In this document: piece by piece, positions 19,068 through 27,593 of the stretch
Layout: each line of letters begins with the position of its first letter
Numbering within the stretch: position 1 is the first letter of the stretch
Assembly (NCBI GenBank): GCA_009839835.1
Contig: VXOY01000032.1
Span: 1 to 38,860, forward strand
DNA: 38,860 nt
Reading direction: 5' to 3'
Source of the DNA: Candidatus Spechtbacteria bacterium SB0662_bin_43
GTDB lineage: Bacteria; Patescibacteriota; Minisyncoccia; Spechtbacterales; 2-12-FULL-38-22
Notes under the pieces: generated by a model
The model's database searches: none
Seen by the model: only the letters and a program-made list of their open reading frames with translations
What the model was told of the DNA's origin: nothing
Program-made: the position numbers and the translations under genes

Positions 19068-19616
19068 TTGTCAAGAATACGACACAGGAAAAAACCACAA
19101 GAAATAAGCGTCAGACGACCCCCTGCCAATCATCAAATTCGCGTAAAAGAAATACGGCTCATTGATGAAAACGGGGTCAATAAGGGTATTGTCGCAACAG
19201 AATCCGCTATCAGACAAGCGATTGATGTGGGAATGGATCTTGTCGCTATTGCTCCATCTGCCACCCCTCCAGTTGCACGAATCGTAGATTTGGGGAAGTA
19301 TATGTACGAACTGGAGAAAAAAGAACGAGACACCAAGAAAAAACAGAAGGACAACAACGTGGTAAAGGGAATACGAATATCCATGCGTATGTCTTCTCAC
19401 GACCTTGAGATACAGGCGCAAAAATTGGATGGATTCTTACAAAAAGGCAATAAAGTGCGAGTTGAACTTATGATGCGTGGACGAGAAAAAGCACTCAGAG
19501 ATTTGGCAGACGAACGGATAAAAACCTTTCTCTCTCTTATCCAAGAACCGCACAAGATAGAGCAAGAACCGCAAAGACAACCGCGTGGACTCTTCCTCGT
19601 CATCAGCAAAACATAA
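19068..19616 (+). CDS. infC: translation initiation factor IF-3
   Basis: NHQIRVKEIRLIDENGVNKGIV...DLVAIAPSATPPVARIVDLGKYMYE; start uncertain (TTG 19068 or ATA 19077), the ORF track start lies within tmRNA. Confidence 0.93.
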   Translation: MSRIRHRKKPQEISVRRPPANHQIRVKEIRLIDENGVNKGIVATESAIRQAIDVGMDLVAIAPSATPPVARIVDLGKYMYELEKKERDTKKKQKDNNVVKGIRISMRMSSHDLEIQAQKLDGFLQKGNKVRVELMMRGREKALRDLADERIKTFLSLIQEPHKIEQEPQRQPRGLFLVISKT

Positions 19617-19624
19617 CGACCACT

Positions 19625-19828
19625 ATGGCGCGCAAAAAACTCAAAACAAGAAAATCTGTAACCAAACGTTTCAAGATAACTGCAACAGGCAAAATACTCC
19701 ACCGTCCTCAGTCGCAAAGCCATTTTAATGCCAAGCAGTCAGGCAACACCAAGCGGCGAAAGCGACGACTTGTTCCTGTTGCAAAAAGCGACGCAAAAGC
19801 ACTAAGGCGTCTTATTCCTTACCTATAA
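19625..19828 (+). CDS. rpmI: 50S ribosomal protein L35
   Basis: KTRKSVTKRFKITATGKILHRPQSQSHFNAKQSGNTKRRKR. Confidence 0.95.
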   Translation: MARKKLKTRKSVTKRFKITATGKILHRPQSQSHFNAKQSGNTKRRKRRLVPVAKSDAKALRRLIPYL

Positions 19829-19833
19829 CCACT

Positions 19834-20178
19834 ATGCCCAGAGTAAAACGAGGTTCTACGCGATCCCAGAAAAGAAAAAAAGTTTTAATACACACAAAAG
19901 GATTCAAATGGAGACGAAAAAACGTCTACCGTATTGCGATAGACGCAATGCGACACGCACTTATGCGCTCGTACGTAGGACGAAAAGAAAAAAAGCGAAC
20001 CCGCCGTGCGTTGTGGCAGACCAACATCAACGCAGCTGTACGAAACGAGGGAATGAATTATAGTACATTTATATATAAATTGAAACAAAACAACATAGAA
20101 ATAGACAGAAAGATATTAGCACAGATTGCAAAAGAACAACCCCAAACCTTCAAAGAAATTGTAGAAAAAGTGAAGTAA
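19834..20178 (+). CDS. rplT: 50S ribosomal protein L20
   Basis: MPRVKRGSTRSQKRKKVLIHTKGFKWRRKNVYRIAIDAMRHALMRSYVGRKEKKR. Confidence 0.97.
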   Translation: MPRVKRGSTRSQKRKKVLIHTKGFKWRRKNVYRIAIDAMRHALMRSYVGRKEKKRTRRALWQTNINAAVRNEGMNYSTFIYKLKQNNIEIDRKILAQIAKEQPQTFKEIVEKVK

Positions 20179-20248
20179 ACGTGATACTACTCAAACCCCT
20201 TCCTTGATTTTGCTACCACGCTTAAACGCGGAAATAACTACTATATAC

Positions 20249-20284
20249 AACAATACACTGCACAACGCAGTGTATTGTTTTTTT
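20249..20284 (+). terminator. Rho-independent terminator of infC-rpmI-rplT
   Basis: CAATACACTGC-acaac-GCAGTGTATTG followed by TTTTTTT. Confidence 0.9.
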
Positions 20285-20322
20285 ACAATAGCGCCACAAC
20301 CGCCCATACCCACCCCTCAACC

Positions 20323-20706
20323 TTATTTCAAAAAATCATCTTTTGTATAATCATCAACAGCAGGCGAGTTTCTCACTCCCTCCTGTAAACGAGATACCAG
20401 GTCCTTACTCGCATCATCGCAGTACCCAGTCGCTCTATTAATAACATTATTTACAGGCAATGGTCTTACGTCATTACAATCAAAACACGTCTCTTTACTG
20501 AGAGAGCATTTACCACTATTCAATTCGCTTCTATATGCATCAGGACTAACAATCACCACAGAATTTGCGTTATAAAACAGAGTTGTCTCCGCGTGTTCCA
20601 CTTTTTTATCTATCTGCGATGTCGCCATAACACATAGCGCCATCTTACTCTTCCTCCCTATCACAAAGTATCTATGATGCTTATTCGTATCGTACTCATC
20701 CCACAA
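20323..20706 (-). CDS. putative PemK/MazF-like toxin, 5' end likely longer than the called TTG start
   Basis: In-frame upstream residues give IKIGSVFLWDEYDTNKHHRYFVIGRKSKMALCVMATSQIDKK, resembling a PemK-like N-terminus; adjacent to a Panacea-domain gene. Confidence 0.55.
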   Translation of the reverse strand: MWDEYDTNKHHRYFVIGRKSKMALCVMATSQIDKKVEHAETTLFYNANSVVIVSPDAYRSELNSGKCSLSKETCFDCNDVRPLPVNNVINRATGYCDDASKDLVSRLQEGVRNSPAVDDYTKDDFLK

Positions 20707-20758
20707 AAATACACTGCCAATTTTTATGACATTCTTTGCTGTCTTGCCTATAGAATAG

Positions 20759-21415
20759 TTATTCGAATACCCCCCATGCTGCTTGCCTTTGATGATATAG
20801 AGACCTTACTTCATCCAAGTCCTCTTCTTGAACATCTCCCAACAAATCGTTTTCACCACTTTTTGTTGTGCTAATAAGCTCTTGTATTTTTATATCCTCC
20901 CATGTTTGACTGTCATCAAACTTTGCCCCTTCGGGATACTTGTGTGTCTCTTGCCACAACCTATCGTCAGATGTATCATCGGTAAGAAATGTATGGAACG
21001 CGTCCCATACTGCTCGTAAAGCGGCTATATCTGATTGCGACAACACCTTATCATCAACCTTCTTTTTTGAGGATATACGAATTGACTGAGACGCACCATC
21101 TCTTTTCTGAGCACTATCATCATAGTGTATATCCAAAAAATCTTTTGCGTATTTTATATTACTCACATCCACTTCTCCTTCCCTGTCTAACGCTATGGTC
21201 TCAATCAAGTCAATGGTATCTCTCGCAACAGGACCATACTGCTTTGCTTTATAAGAATCTCCAGTGATAGTGCGAATGGTTGACTCACGAAGATGTTTTT
21301 TATCCGCAAAGTATATAAGTTTTAGGGCATTTGTTTTACGCAATACTTTTCCTTCTTTCTCAGCTTGTATCGCAAAAAAGTTCAGCGCCTGAACTTTTTT
21401 TTGGTAATTGGACAT
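20759..21415 (-). CDS. Panacea domain (DUF4065/SocA-like) putative antitoxin
   Basis: ALKLIYFADKKHLRESTIRTITGDSYKAKQYGPVARDTIDLI is typical of the Panacea/DUF4065 domain. Confidence 0.85.
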   Translation of the reverse strand: MSNYQKKVQALNFFAIQAEKEGKVLRKTNALKLIYFADKKHLRESTIRTITGDSYKAKQYGPVARDTIDLIETIALDREGEVDVSNIKYAKDFLDIHYDDSAQKRDGASQSIRISSKKKVDDKVLSQSDIAALRAVWDAFHTFLTDDTSDDRLWQETHKYPEGAKFDDSQTWEDIKIQELISTTKSGENDLLGDVQEEDLDEVRSLYHQRQAAWGVFE

Positions 21416-21592
21416 ATACGATAGTAAAAACTAATAGTTAGTGACTTGTTGTATAATATAATACCACCTGCTATAAAACTTGTCATTTTTTGTAGCATTG
21501 CAGCCAATTCTTACACTCGCACATAAAAGAAATGTTTGTCAAACATTTTGGTATAGTCTTTGTACAAAGGTTAATACATTCATACTGAGTTG

Positions 21593-22747
21593 TCACCTCA
21601 ACGCCTCAATACCAGGGAGGGTTCCGTCTGCTAAGTATTCCAGCATTGCACCACCGCCTGTTGAGATGTGATCTACTGCGCCTCTTGCCTTTGCCATATC
21701 AAGCGCAAAAATTGACTCGCCACCCCCAACAGTTATCTCTGCGTTGGATCTCCGAAATGAGTCAATCACCCGCAGGGTTCCAAAATCAAAATCATCGTCT
21801 TCAATGTACCCTAATGGCCCATTGAAAAACACGGTTTTTGCGTTGATGATGTGTGTTGCGAATACATCTACGGTCTGTGGTCCAATATCCAGTATCATAT
21901 CACTGCCCTGTATCTCGTCTATCATCTTGATGGTCTTGCCCCCTTTCCCCTCCATATCAGGAGATACGACAAAATCAACGGGGAGGATAATCTTTTCCCG
22001 CGGCACCCTCATTGACGCAAGGTAGTTTTGTACCTCTGCGTCTTCGGTGATAACGCTCTTTCCAACATCAATGCCGTGCGACACCAGTATCTCGTTTGCC
22101 AAAACACCTCCAAAGCAAAAATGAGAAACAGCACCTTGCAACGCCTCAATCATACGAATCTTGGAACGGGCTTTTGCTCCTCCCATAATGAAAACAACGG
22201 GTTTGCGATGTGAGTGGCGCAACGAACTCAACGCATCAATCTCTCGCTGAAACAGCAACCCTGCGTACGACTCCATACGTTTGGGTAGTGCAACAACAGA
22301 GGTGTGTTTCCTGTGCGACACTGCAAAAGCATCGTTAACAAACACATCACCCAGTGCTGCCAACTCAACAGCCAACTCACCTGAATTCTTTTCTTCGCGC
22401 TCATCAAAACGAATATTCTCAAGAACCGCAATGCCTCCCTGCTTCATCCCCGACATACCTTTCTTTGCATCGTCCGTTGTGCGAAAGAACGATACTGGAG
22501 CATCCAATAACGTGCTCAAATGGGTTGCTATTGGTTCAAGAGAGAGCGAGCTATCAACGCCTTCTGGTCTGCCCCGATGGCTCACAATGAGTACAGTGCC
22601 ACCATTCTCAACGATGTACTCTATGGTTGGAATACACGCAACAATACGAAAATCCTCTTTGATACTACCGTTTGCAACAGGCACATTAAAATCTGTACGG
22701 AGTATAATTTTTTTTCCTTGTATCTCTTTATTACGAATGTACTTCAT
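21593..22747 (-). CDS. pgk: phosphoglycerate kinase
   Basis: ILRTDFNVPVANGSIKEDFRIVACIPTIEYIVENGG, VVFIMGGAKARSKIRMIEAL, TVGGGESI, HISTGGGAMLEYL. Confidence 0.97.
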   Translation of the reverse strand: MKYIRNKEIQGKKIILRTDFNVPVANGSIKEDFRIVACIPTIEYIVENGGTVLIVSHRGRPEGVDSSLSLEPIATHLSTLLDAPVSFFRTTDDAKKGMSGMKQGGIAVLENIRFDEREEKNSGELAVELAALGDVFVNDAFAVSHRKHTSVVALPKRMESYAGLLFQREIDALSSLRHSHRKPVVFIMGGAKARSKIRMIEALQGAVSHFCFGGVLANEILVSHGIDVGKSVITEDAEVQNYLASMRVPREKIILPVDFVVSPDMEGKGGKTIKMIDEIQGSDMILDIGPQTVDVFATHIINAKTVFFNGPLGYIEDDDFDFGTLRVIDSFRRSNAEITVGGGESIFALDMAKARGAVDHISTGGGAMLEYLADGTLPGIEALR

Positions 22748-23550
22748 AGTAATTCTTGTTGAATAGTAGCGTACATCGCGATAAACTCCTTTGCATCCTC
22801 CTTTACGCTTGCGCCACCAACCAGTAATCCTCGCATCCCTGTATTTTTCAGCAGAACAACCGCGTTGTTTGAGTCTGTACTTCCGCCATACAAAATGGGG
22901 ATTGCTATACCTGCCTGCCCATACAGTGTATGGAGTGTTTTTTGAATAAAAATACGAACCGTCAAAATATCGTCTGGGTCAGCACTCTGTCCTGTGCCGA
23001 TTGCCCACACGGGTTCGTATGCAATAATGACTCGCTTTGCCTGCCGTTCATTGACACCTGCGAGCGCGTCTGTAATTTGACGTTTTATCATTGGGTCAAC
23101 CATTACAGTGCCGTTATCTGCCTTTCGAGTGTGCTCACCAACCGCAATAATGGGTCTCATCCCTTCTTGCAGTAGTGCGAGCACTTTTTTGTTGACCATT
23201 CCGTTTGTTTCCCCCATTGCCCTCCGTTCTGAATGACCAACAATACAATACGAACACCCCATACTTTTGAGCATCCGCGAAGACACCTCACCTGTGTACG
23301 CACCTGCATCCTCGTAAAAACAGTTCTGCGCCCCCACATCCACATCTTTACTGACATCGCTCACAATCGACACATAAGGAAAAGGAGGACATATAACCAC
23401 ATTTATCCGCGAATCAAAGATTGTGTCCTGTGCTCCGCCACCAATGCCATGCACAGTTTTTTGCGCTAATGACTCTGCTTGCTTATACGTGGTTGGGTTC
23501 ATTTTCCAGTTCGCAACCAAGTATAGTGTGTTGTTTTTGTGTTGTGCCAT
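22744..23550 (-). CDS. tpiA: triosephosphate isomerase
   Basis: VANWKMNPT, YCIVGHSERR, IIAYEPVWAIGTG, ILYGGSTDSNN. Confidence 0.97.
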   Translation of the reverse strand: MAQHKNNTLYLVANWKMNPTTYKQAESLAQKTVHGIGGGAQDTIFDSRINVVICPPFPYVSIVSDVSKDVDVGAQNCFYEDAGAYTGEVSSRMLKSMGCSYCIVGHSERRAMGETNGMVNKKVLALLQEGMRPIIAVGEHTRKADNGTVMVDPMIKRQITDALAGVNERQAKRVIIAYEPVWAIGTGQSADPDDILTVRIFIQKTLHTLYGQAGIAIPILYGGSTDSNNAVVLLKNTGMRGLLVGGASVKEDAKEFIAMYATIQQELL

Positions 23551-23551
23551 A

Positions 23552-24265
23552 TTATCTCCGCACCTTACGAACGCCGTTTAGTATTGTGTCTGTTACTTTC
23601 TCTCGCAACGACTTGTTCTTATGAAATTTATAAAGAAGAAAGGCTATACCAAGAACGACAAGGGCAAAAACAATGTACGAAATATACTGAGTGTACTCTA
23701 CTGATCGTTCCCATTGCTCTCCTAAGTACCACCCGATAAAAACGAACAAGAATACCGATACAAATGAGCCCAGGAATGTGAAAACACCAAATAACGCAAC
23801 GTTCATCCTTGAAGCACCAGCTATAAATGGCAGAATGCCGCGAACGCCTGGCACAAATCTACCGAAAAACACAATAGTCGCTCCGTGCTTCTCAAACATC
23901 TCGTACCCGCGGCGCAACTCTTTCTCGCGAATAAAACAGTACTTCCCGTATCGTGTTAAAAATGGAGTGCCCCAGTATCGCGCAACGCCATACGACATCA
24001 AGTTGCCAAGGGTTGTGGCGCCACTCCCGATAAAAACAATGAGCCAAAACGACATTGCGCCAGAAAAAGCAAGGAATCCTGCAAAGGGTAACATCACCTC
24101 TTCTATAGGCAGTGGAAGGACAGTTCCTTCCAAAAACATTCCGAAAAAAATACCTTCATACCCGCCCCGTTCTACGATATTGATACAAAAATCTACAACG
24201 CCTTGCAACATAACTACCATTAGTATATCACACAAAAAGACAGAGTGTATGATAGTGTTGTGCAT
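23552..24265 (-). CDS. DedA family membrane protein
   Basis: EGTVLPLPIEEVMLPFAGFLA, FFGRFVPGVRGILPFIAGASRMNVALF. Confidence 0.92.
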   Translation of the reverse strand: MHNTIIHSVFLCDILMVVMLQGVVDFCINIVERGGYEGIFFGMFLEGTVLPLPIEEVMLPFAGFLAFSGAMSFWLIVFIGSGATTLGNLMSYGVARYWGTPFLTRYGKYCFIREKELRRGYEMFEKHGATIVFFGRFVPGVRGILPFIAGASRMNVALFGVFTFLGSFVSVFLFVFIGWYLGEQWERSVEYTQYISYIVFALVVLGIAFLLYKFHKNKSLREKVTDTILNGVRKVRR

Positions 24266-24306
24266 TCCCTTTTGAAGCGCGACAGAGAAGAACAGGGATT
24301 TGTTAC

Positions 24307-24406
24307 GAAAAGGATTTTTACCTTTTTGTGCCTACAATGCCACCGCTGTACATACCATTATCTATAATAAATGAGATGGGGTATAAAAAAGGTAAGAATC
24401 CTTTTC
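24307..24406. repeat. 21-bp near-perfect inverted repeat upstream of dedA
   Basis: GAAAAGGATTTTTACCTTTTT (24307-24327) / AAAAAGGTAAGAATCCTTTTC (24386-24406), one mismatch. Confidence 0.9.
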
Positions 24407-24472
24407 TTTGAGTATGTGGCACTTCAAGAAAGAATGTACCTATATGCTTTGAATTGTACTACACAATCTCTC

Positions 24473-25111
24473 CTACTCTTCTTCTAAATAAATAACTCTC
24501 CGTATGATTTGAACTGGGTCGTTATCCCTATAGGTTGCCAAAAATGGTATGGTGTTCCACCCATTATCTAATAGATAGTCGTGCGAAAACGAACCATCAG
24601 AAATATCCACCGCACTCCCATCAATGGTAAGAGTATCAACCTGTTGCACAGTCCCTGTCAACGTTATGGCTTTGTCAGCACTCACGCTGTGGAGCTCTAC
24701 AGGATGAGTAATTTTCACTTGGGGCGAACGGGTAATAATTGATTGGTTGTAGTACACATACACCAGGGATACAAGCACCACAATAATACCCATAGCAACA
24801 AGGTGCCGAACGGTAATAATCGGTCGTGAACGAAAAACGCGGATCCTTTTTTTGACACGATTGTTTTCTAAAAATGTACTCCTCTTTCTATGAATAAACG
24901 CGTTTTGCAAAGCCGCCTCATCGCCACCTGTTGCTTGCGCCCAAAACCTCAAAAACCCCTTGGTATAAACAGGTGGGGGTAATTTTTCATACTCCTCTTT
25001 TTCAAGGTGCTTCAAATAGTGGATTGGTATTCTCGTAAGACGAGATAATTCTTCAAAGGAAAGGTTCGCGTTTTTACGAAGCGCACGAAGTTGAGTTCCT
25101 AACTGTTTCAT
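24473..25111 (-). CDS. RodZ-like helix-turn-helix membrane protein
   Basis: N-terminal HTH (LRALRKNANLSFEELSRLTRIPIHYLKHLEKEEYEKLPPPVYTKGFLRFWAQATG), one TM, extracellular beta-rich domain. Confidence 0.8.
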   Translation of the reverse strand: MKQLGTQLRALRKNANLSFEELSRLTRIPIHYLKHLEKEEYEKLPPPVYTKGFLRFWAQATGGDEAALQNAFIHRKRSTFLENNRVKKRIRVFRSRPIITVRHLVAMGIIVVLVSLVYVYYNQSIITRSPQVKITHPVELHSVSADKAITLTGTVQQVDTLTIDGSAVDISDGSFSHDYLLDNGWNTIPFLATYRDNDPVQIIRRVIYLEEE

Positions 25112-27483
25112 CCTGGTGGATTGTGGTTATGGGTACTATTGTGCTGTGATGATTGCGGATGAGACAATGGATCGTCACCATTCTCTTCGCCACCCTGCTG
25201 GGATTGCGGCGCTGCATCGGAAGGTATGGGTTGTGCAAGGTGCGATTCGGTCTGACGTACTCCATCCACAGGTTCTGACGGCGCCACAGGTCCTCCGTAT
25301 TGCTCTTCTTCTGACAGGGCGTACACTTCTCTGGGACGGGCTCCATCTGCAGGACCAATAACATTATTCTCTTCCAAGAGGTCAAGGAGCCGCGCTGCAC
25401 GTGCGTACCCAACGCGCAAACGACGTTGGAGCAGTGAAGCAGATGCCTTTTTGCTCGCAATAACAATATCCTTTGCCTCATTGTATAGTGTATCCTCTTG
25501 GCTTGGGTCGCCTGCACCACTGCTTGAGGAAACAGAGTCAAAATCAACAGCACTCAGCGAAGATGGGTCGCTTGCTTTTTGTTCCCCTGCAAAATCCTTC
25601 ATATCACTCTCTTTGGCAGACGATTGGCTCCTGATAAAGTCAGCAACTTTCTTGACTTCAGAGTCTTGGACAAATGCTCCTTGTATACGAATAGGGGTTG
25701 AGGATTGGGGAGGTATAAAGAGCATATCACCTTTCCCAAGCAATTTTTCGGCTCCTGGCGCGTCAAGGATTGTCCGCGAATCAATCTGAGACGCAACAGA
25801 AAAAGACATCCGTGAAGGGAGGTTTGCTTTAATAGTGCCAGTAATAACTTCTACAGAAGGTCGCTGTGTCGCAACAATGAGATGAATACCTGCTGCTCGC
25901 GCGAGCTGAGCAATACGAACTACCAGCCCTTCGACTTCTTTTCCCTTCACTGCCATCAAATCCGCAAACTCGTCAATGATAACCACAAGGTATGGCAGAG
26001 GACCCTCTTGCTGTATGGCTTCTTTGTTTTTATGGTACGACCCAATATCGCGCGCGCCAACGCGATTGAATATGTCAAACCGCCGCTCCATCTCGGCAAC
26101 AGCCCACTTCAACGCGTTGATAGCTTTGGAGCTCTCGGTCACAACAGGGGCTAACAGGTGTGGAATGTTTGCGTACACCCCGAACTCAACTCGTTTTGGA
26201 TCTATTAAAATAAGGCGCAACTGCTGAGGTGTATTTCTATACAACAAACTCATAATCACCGTTGTTACCGCAATAGTCTTACCTGAACCAGTGCTCCCTG
26301 CTATCAAAAGATGGGGCATTTTTGTGAGGTCAGAATACACAGGTTTTCCTGAAACATCGCGCCCCAACGCAATCGCTAAATCTCCTGCTTCTTGAAATTC
26401 ACGTCTCTCTATCAGGGCACGCAACCGCACGAGCGCTGTTGTTTTATTCGGCACCTCAAGCCCAACAAGCGACCTCCCAGGGATCGGTGCCTCAATACGC
26501 AACGAGCGTGCTGCCAAAGCCAACGCAACATCATTTGTCAAAGCAGTAATTTTTGATAAACGAATTCCATCTGCAGGCTTGATAGTGTATTGCGTCACTG
26601 TTGGTCCTACATTGACCTCGCCCATATCAACGCTAATACCAAATGTCTGAAACGTTTTTTGTATTGCGCGGGCATTCTCCTGAATATTGCCACCTAAAGG
26701 TTTTCCCTCTTCTTGCTTTAACAAGTCAAATGGTGGCAAACGAAAACGGGCATCAACGGCTGCAAACGCAGTCTTCTGTACTCCTCGTCCCTCTTGTGTG
26801 TCGTGTTGTTTCTCTCTAATCACAACAGGAGAAGTAGATGCAAGCTGCGGTTCTGTAGATTCTCCATCTGTATGATGGTGTGCCTTTTCAAACGGCGTCT
26901 CCTCTTCCTCTTGAAAAGCAACATCGCCTTGTTCTTGCGACTCCTTCTTTCTCCATTCTTGCAAAACATGCAACAACGAGATGTTGAACCCAACAATAAT
27001 GGTGGCTACGAGGAGAGCCATTATCACAAGAAACCCTCCTATTGTTCCTACGATACTGGAAAGCGCAGAGGATAAACCTTCGCCCACAACACCTGCATCA
27101 ACAGAGATGAACGACAAAAACCCTAAGAACGCGAAGAAGAAACCGATCGACGCAAAAGCAATGCTGTTTGACCGTTCTCCTCCTACTCGTGTTGCAAAGA
27201 GCACGCCACACAACAAAACAACAAGAGGAAGACCGTACCGACCGACTCCTATCACAGCATCCAACGAATCACGAATCAGCTCACCAGCCTTTCCACCTTG
27301 ATTGAAAAAACTAAGGACAACAATCGCGACAATAACAAATAGGGTAAGTGCCAAAATACCCTTCAAAACACTGTGCTGATTCTCTTCCTGTACTACCTCT
27401 TCTTCTTTTTCTTTTTTGGTTTTTCTTTTTCTCCTCGGCATATCGTACAAAACAAAAAGGCACACAAACACACTATCATTCAC
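25108..27483 (-). CDS. ftsK: DNA translocase FtsK/SpoIIIE
   Basis: LLIAGSTGSGKTIAV (Walker A), LVVIIDEFADLM (Walker B), N-terminal TMs, C-terminal winged-helix gamma domain; start may be 27441 (MPRRKRKTKK). Confidence 0.95.
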   Translation of the reverse strand: MNDSVFVCLFVLYDMPRRKRKTKKEKEEEVVQEENQHSVLKGILALTLFVIVAIVVLSFFNQGGKAGELIRDSLDAVIGVGRYGLPLVVLLCGVLFATRVGGERSNSIAFASIGFFFAFLGFLSFISVDAGVVGEGLSSALSSIVGTIGGFLVIMALLVATIIVGFNISLLHVLQEWRKKESQEQGDVAFQEEEETPFEKAHHHTDGESTEPQLASTSPVVIREKQHDTQEGRGVQKTAFAAVDARFRLPPFDLLKQEEGKPLGGNIQENARAIQKTFQTFGISVDMGEVNVGPTVTQYTIKPADGIRLSKITALTNDVALALAARSLRIEAPIPGRSLVGLEVPNKTTALVRLRALIERREFQEAGDLAIALGRDVSGKPVYSDLTKMPHLLIAGSTGSGKTIAVTTVIMSLLYRNTPQQLRLILIDPKRVEFGVYANIPHLLAPVVTESSKAINALKWAVAEMERRFDIFNRVGARDIGSYHKNKEAIQQEGPLPYLVVIIDEFADLMAVKGKEVEGLVVRIAQLARAAGIHLIVATQRPSVEVITGTIKANLPSRMSFSVASQIDSRTILDAPGAEKLLGKGDMLFIPPQSSTPIRIQGAFVQDSEVKKVADFIRSQSSAKESDMKDFAGEQKASDPSSLSAVDFDSVSSSSGAGDPSQEDTLYNEAKDIVIASKKASASLLQRRLRVGYARAARLLDLLEENNVIGPADGARPREVYALSEEEQYGGPVAPSEPVDGVRQTESHLAQPIPSDAAPQSQQGGEENGDDPLSHPQSSQHNSTHNHNPPG

Positions 27484-27593
27484 TCTCTACCGTCACTCCT
27501 GCCGCCTTGTCGGAACAAAAGACTGCAGAAACGCGCTATCTTCTGGCAAGGAACCAGCGTACACAAAAGAATACTGCGTATGGCTGGTCCTTG

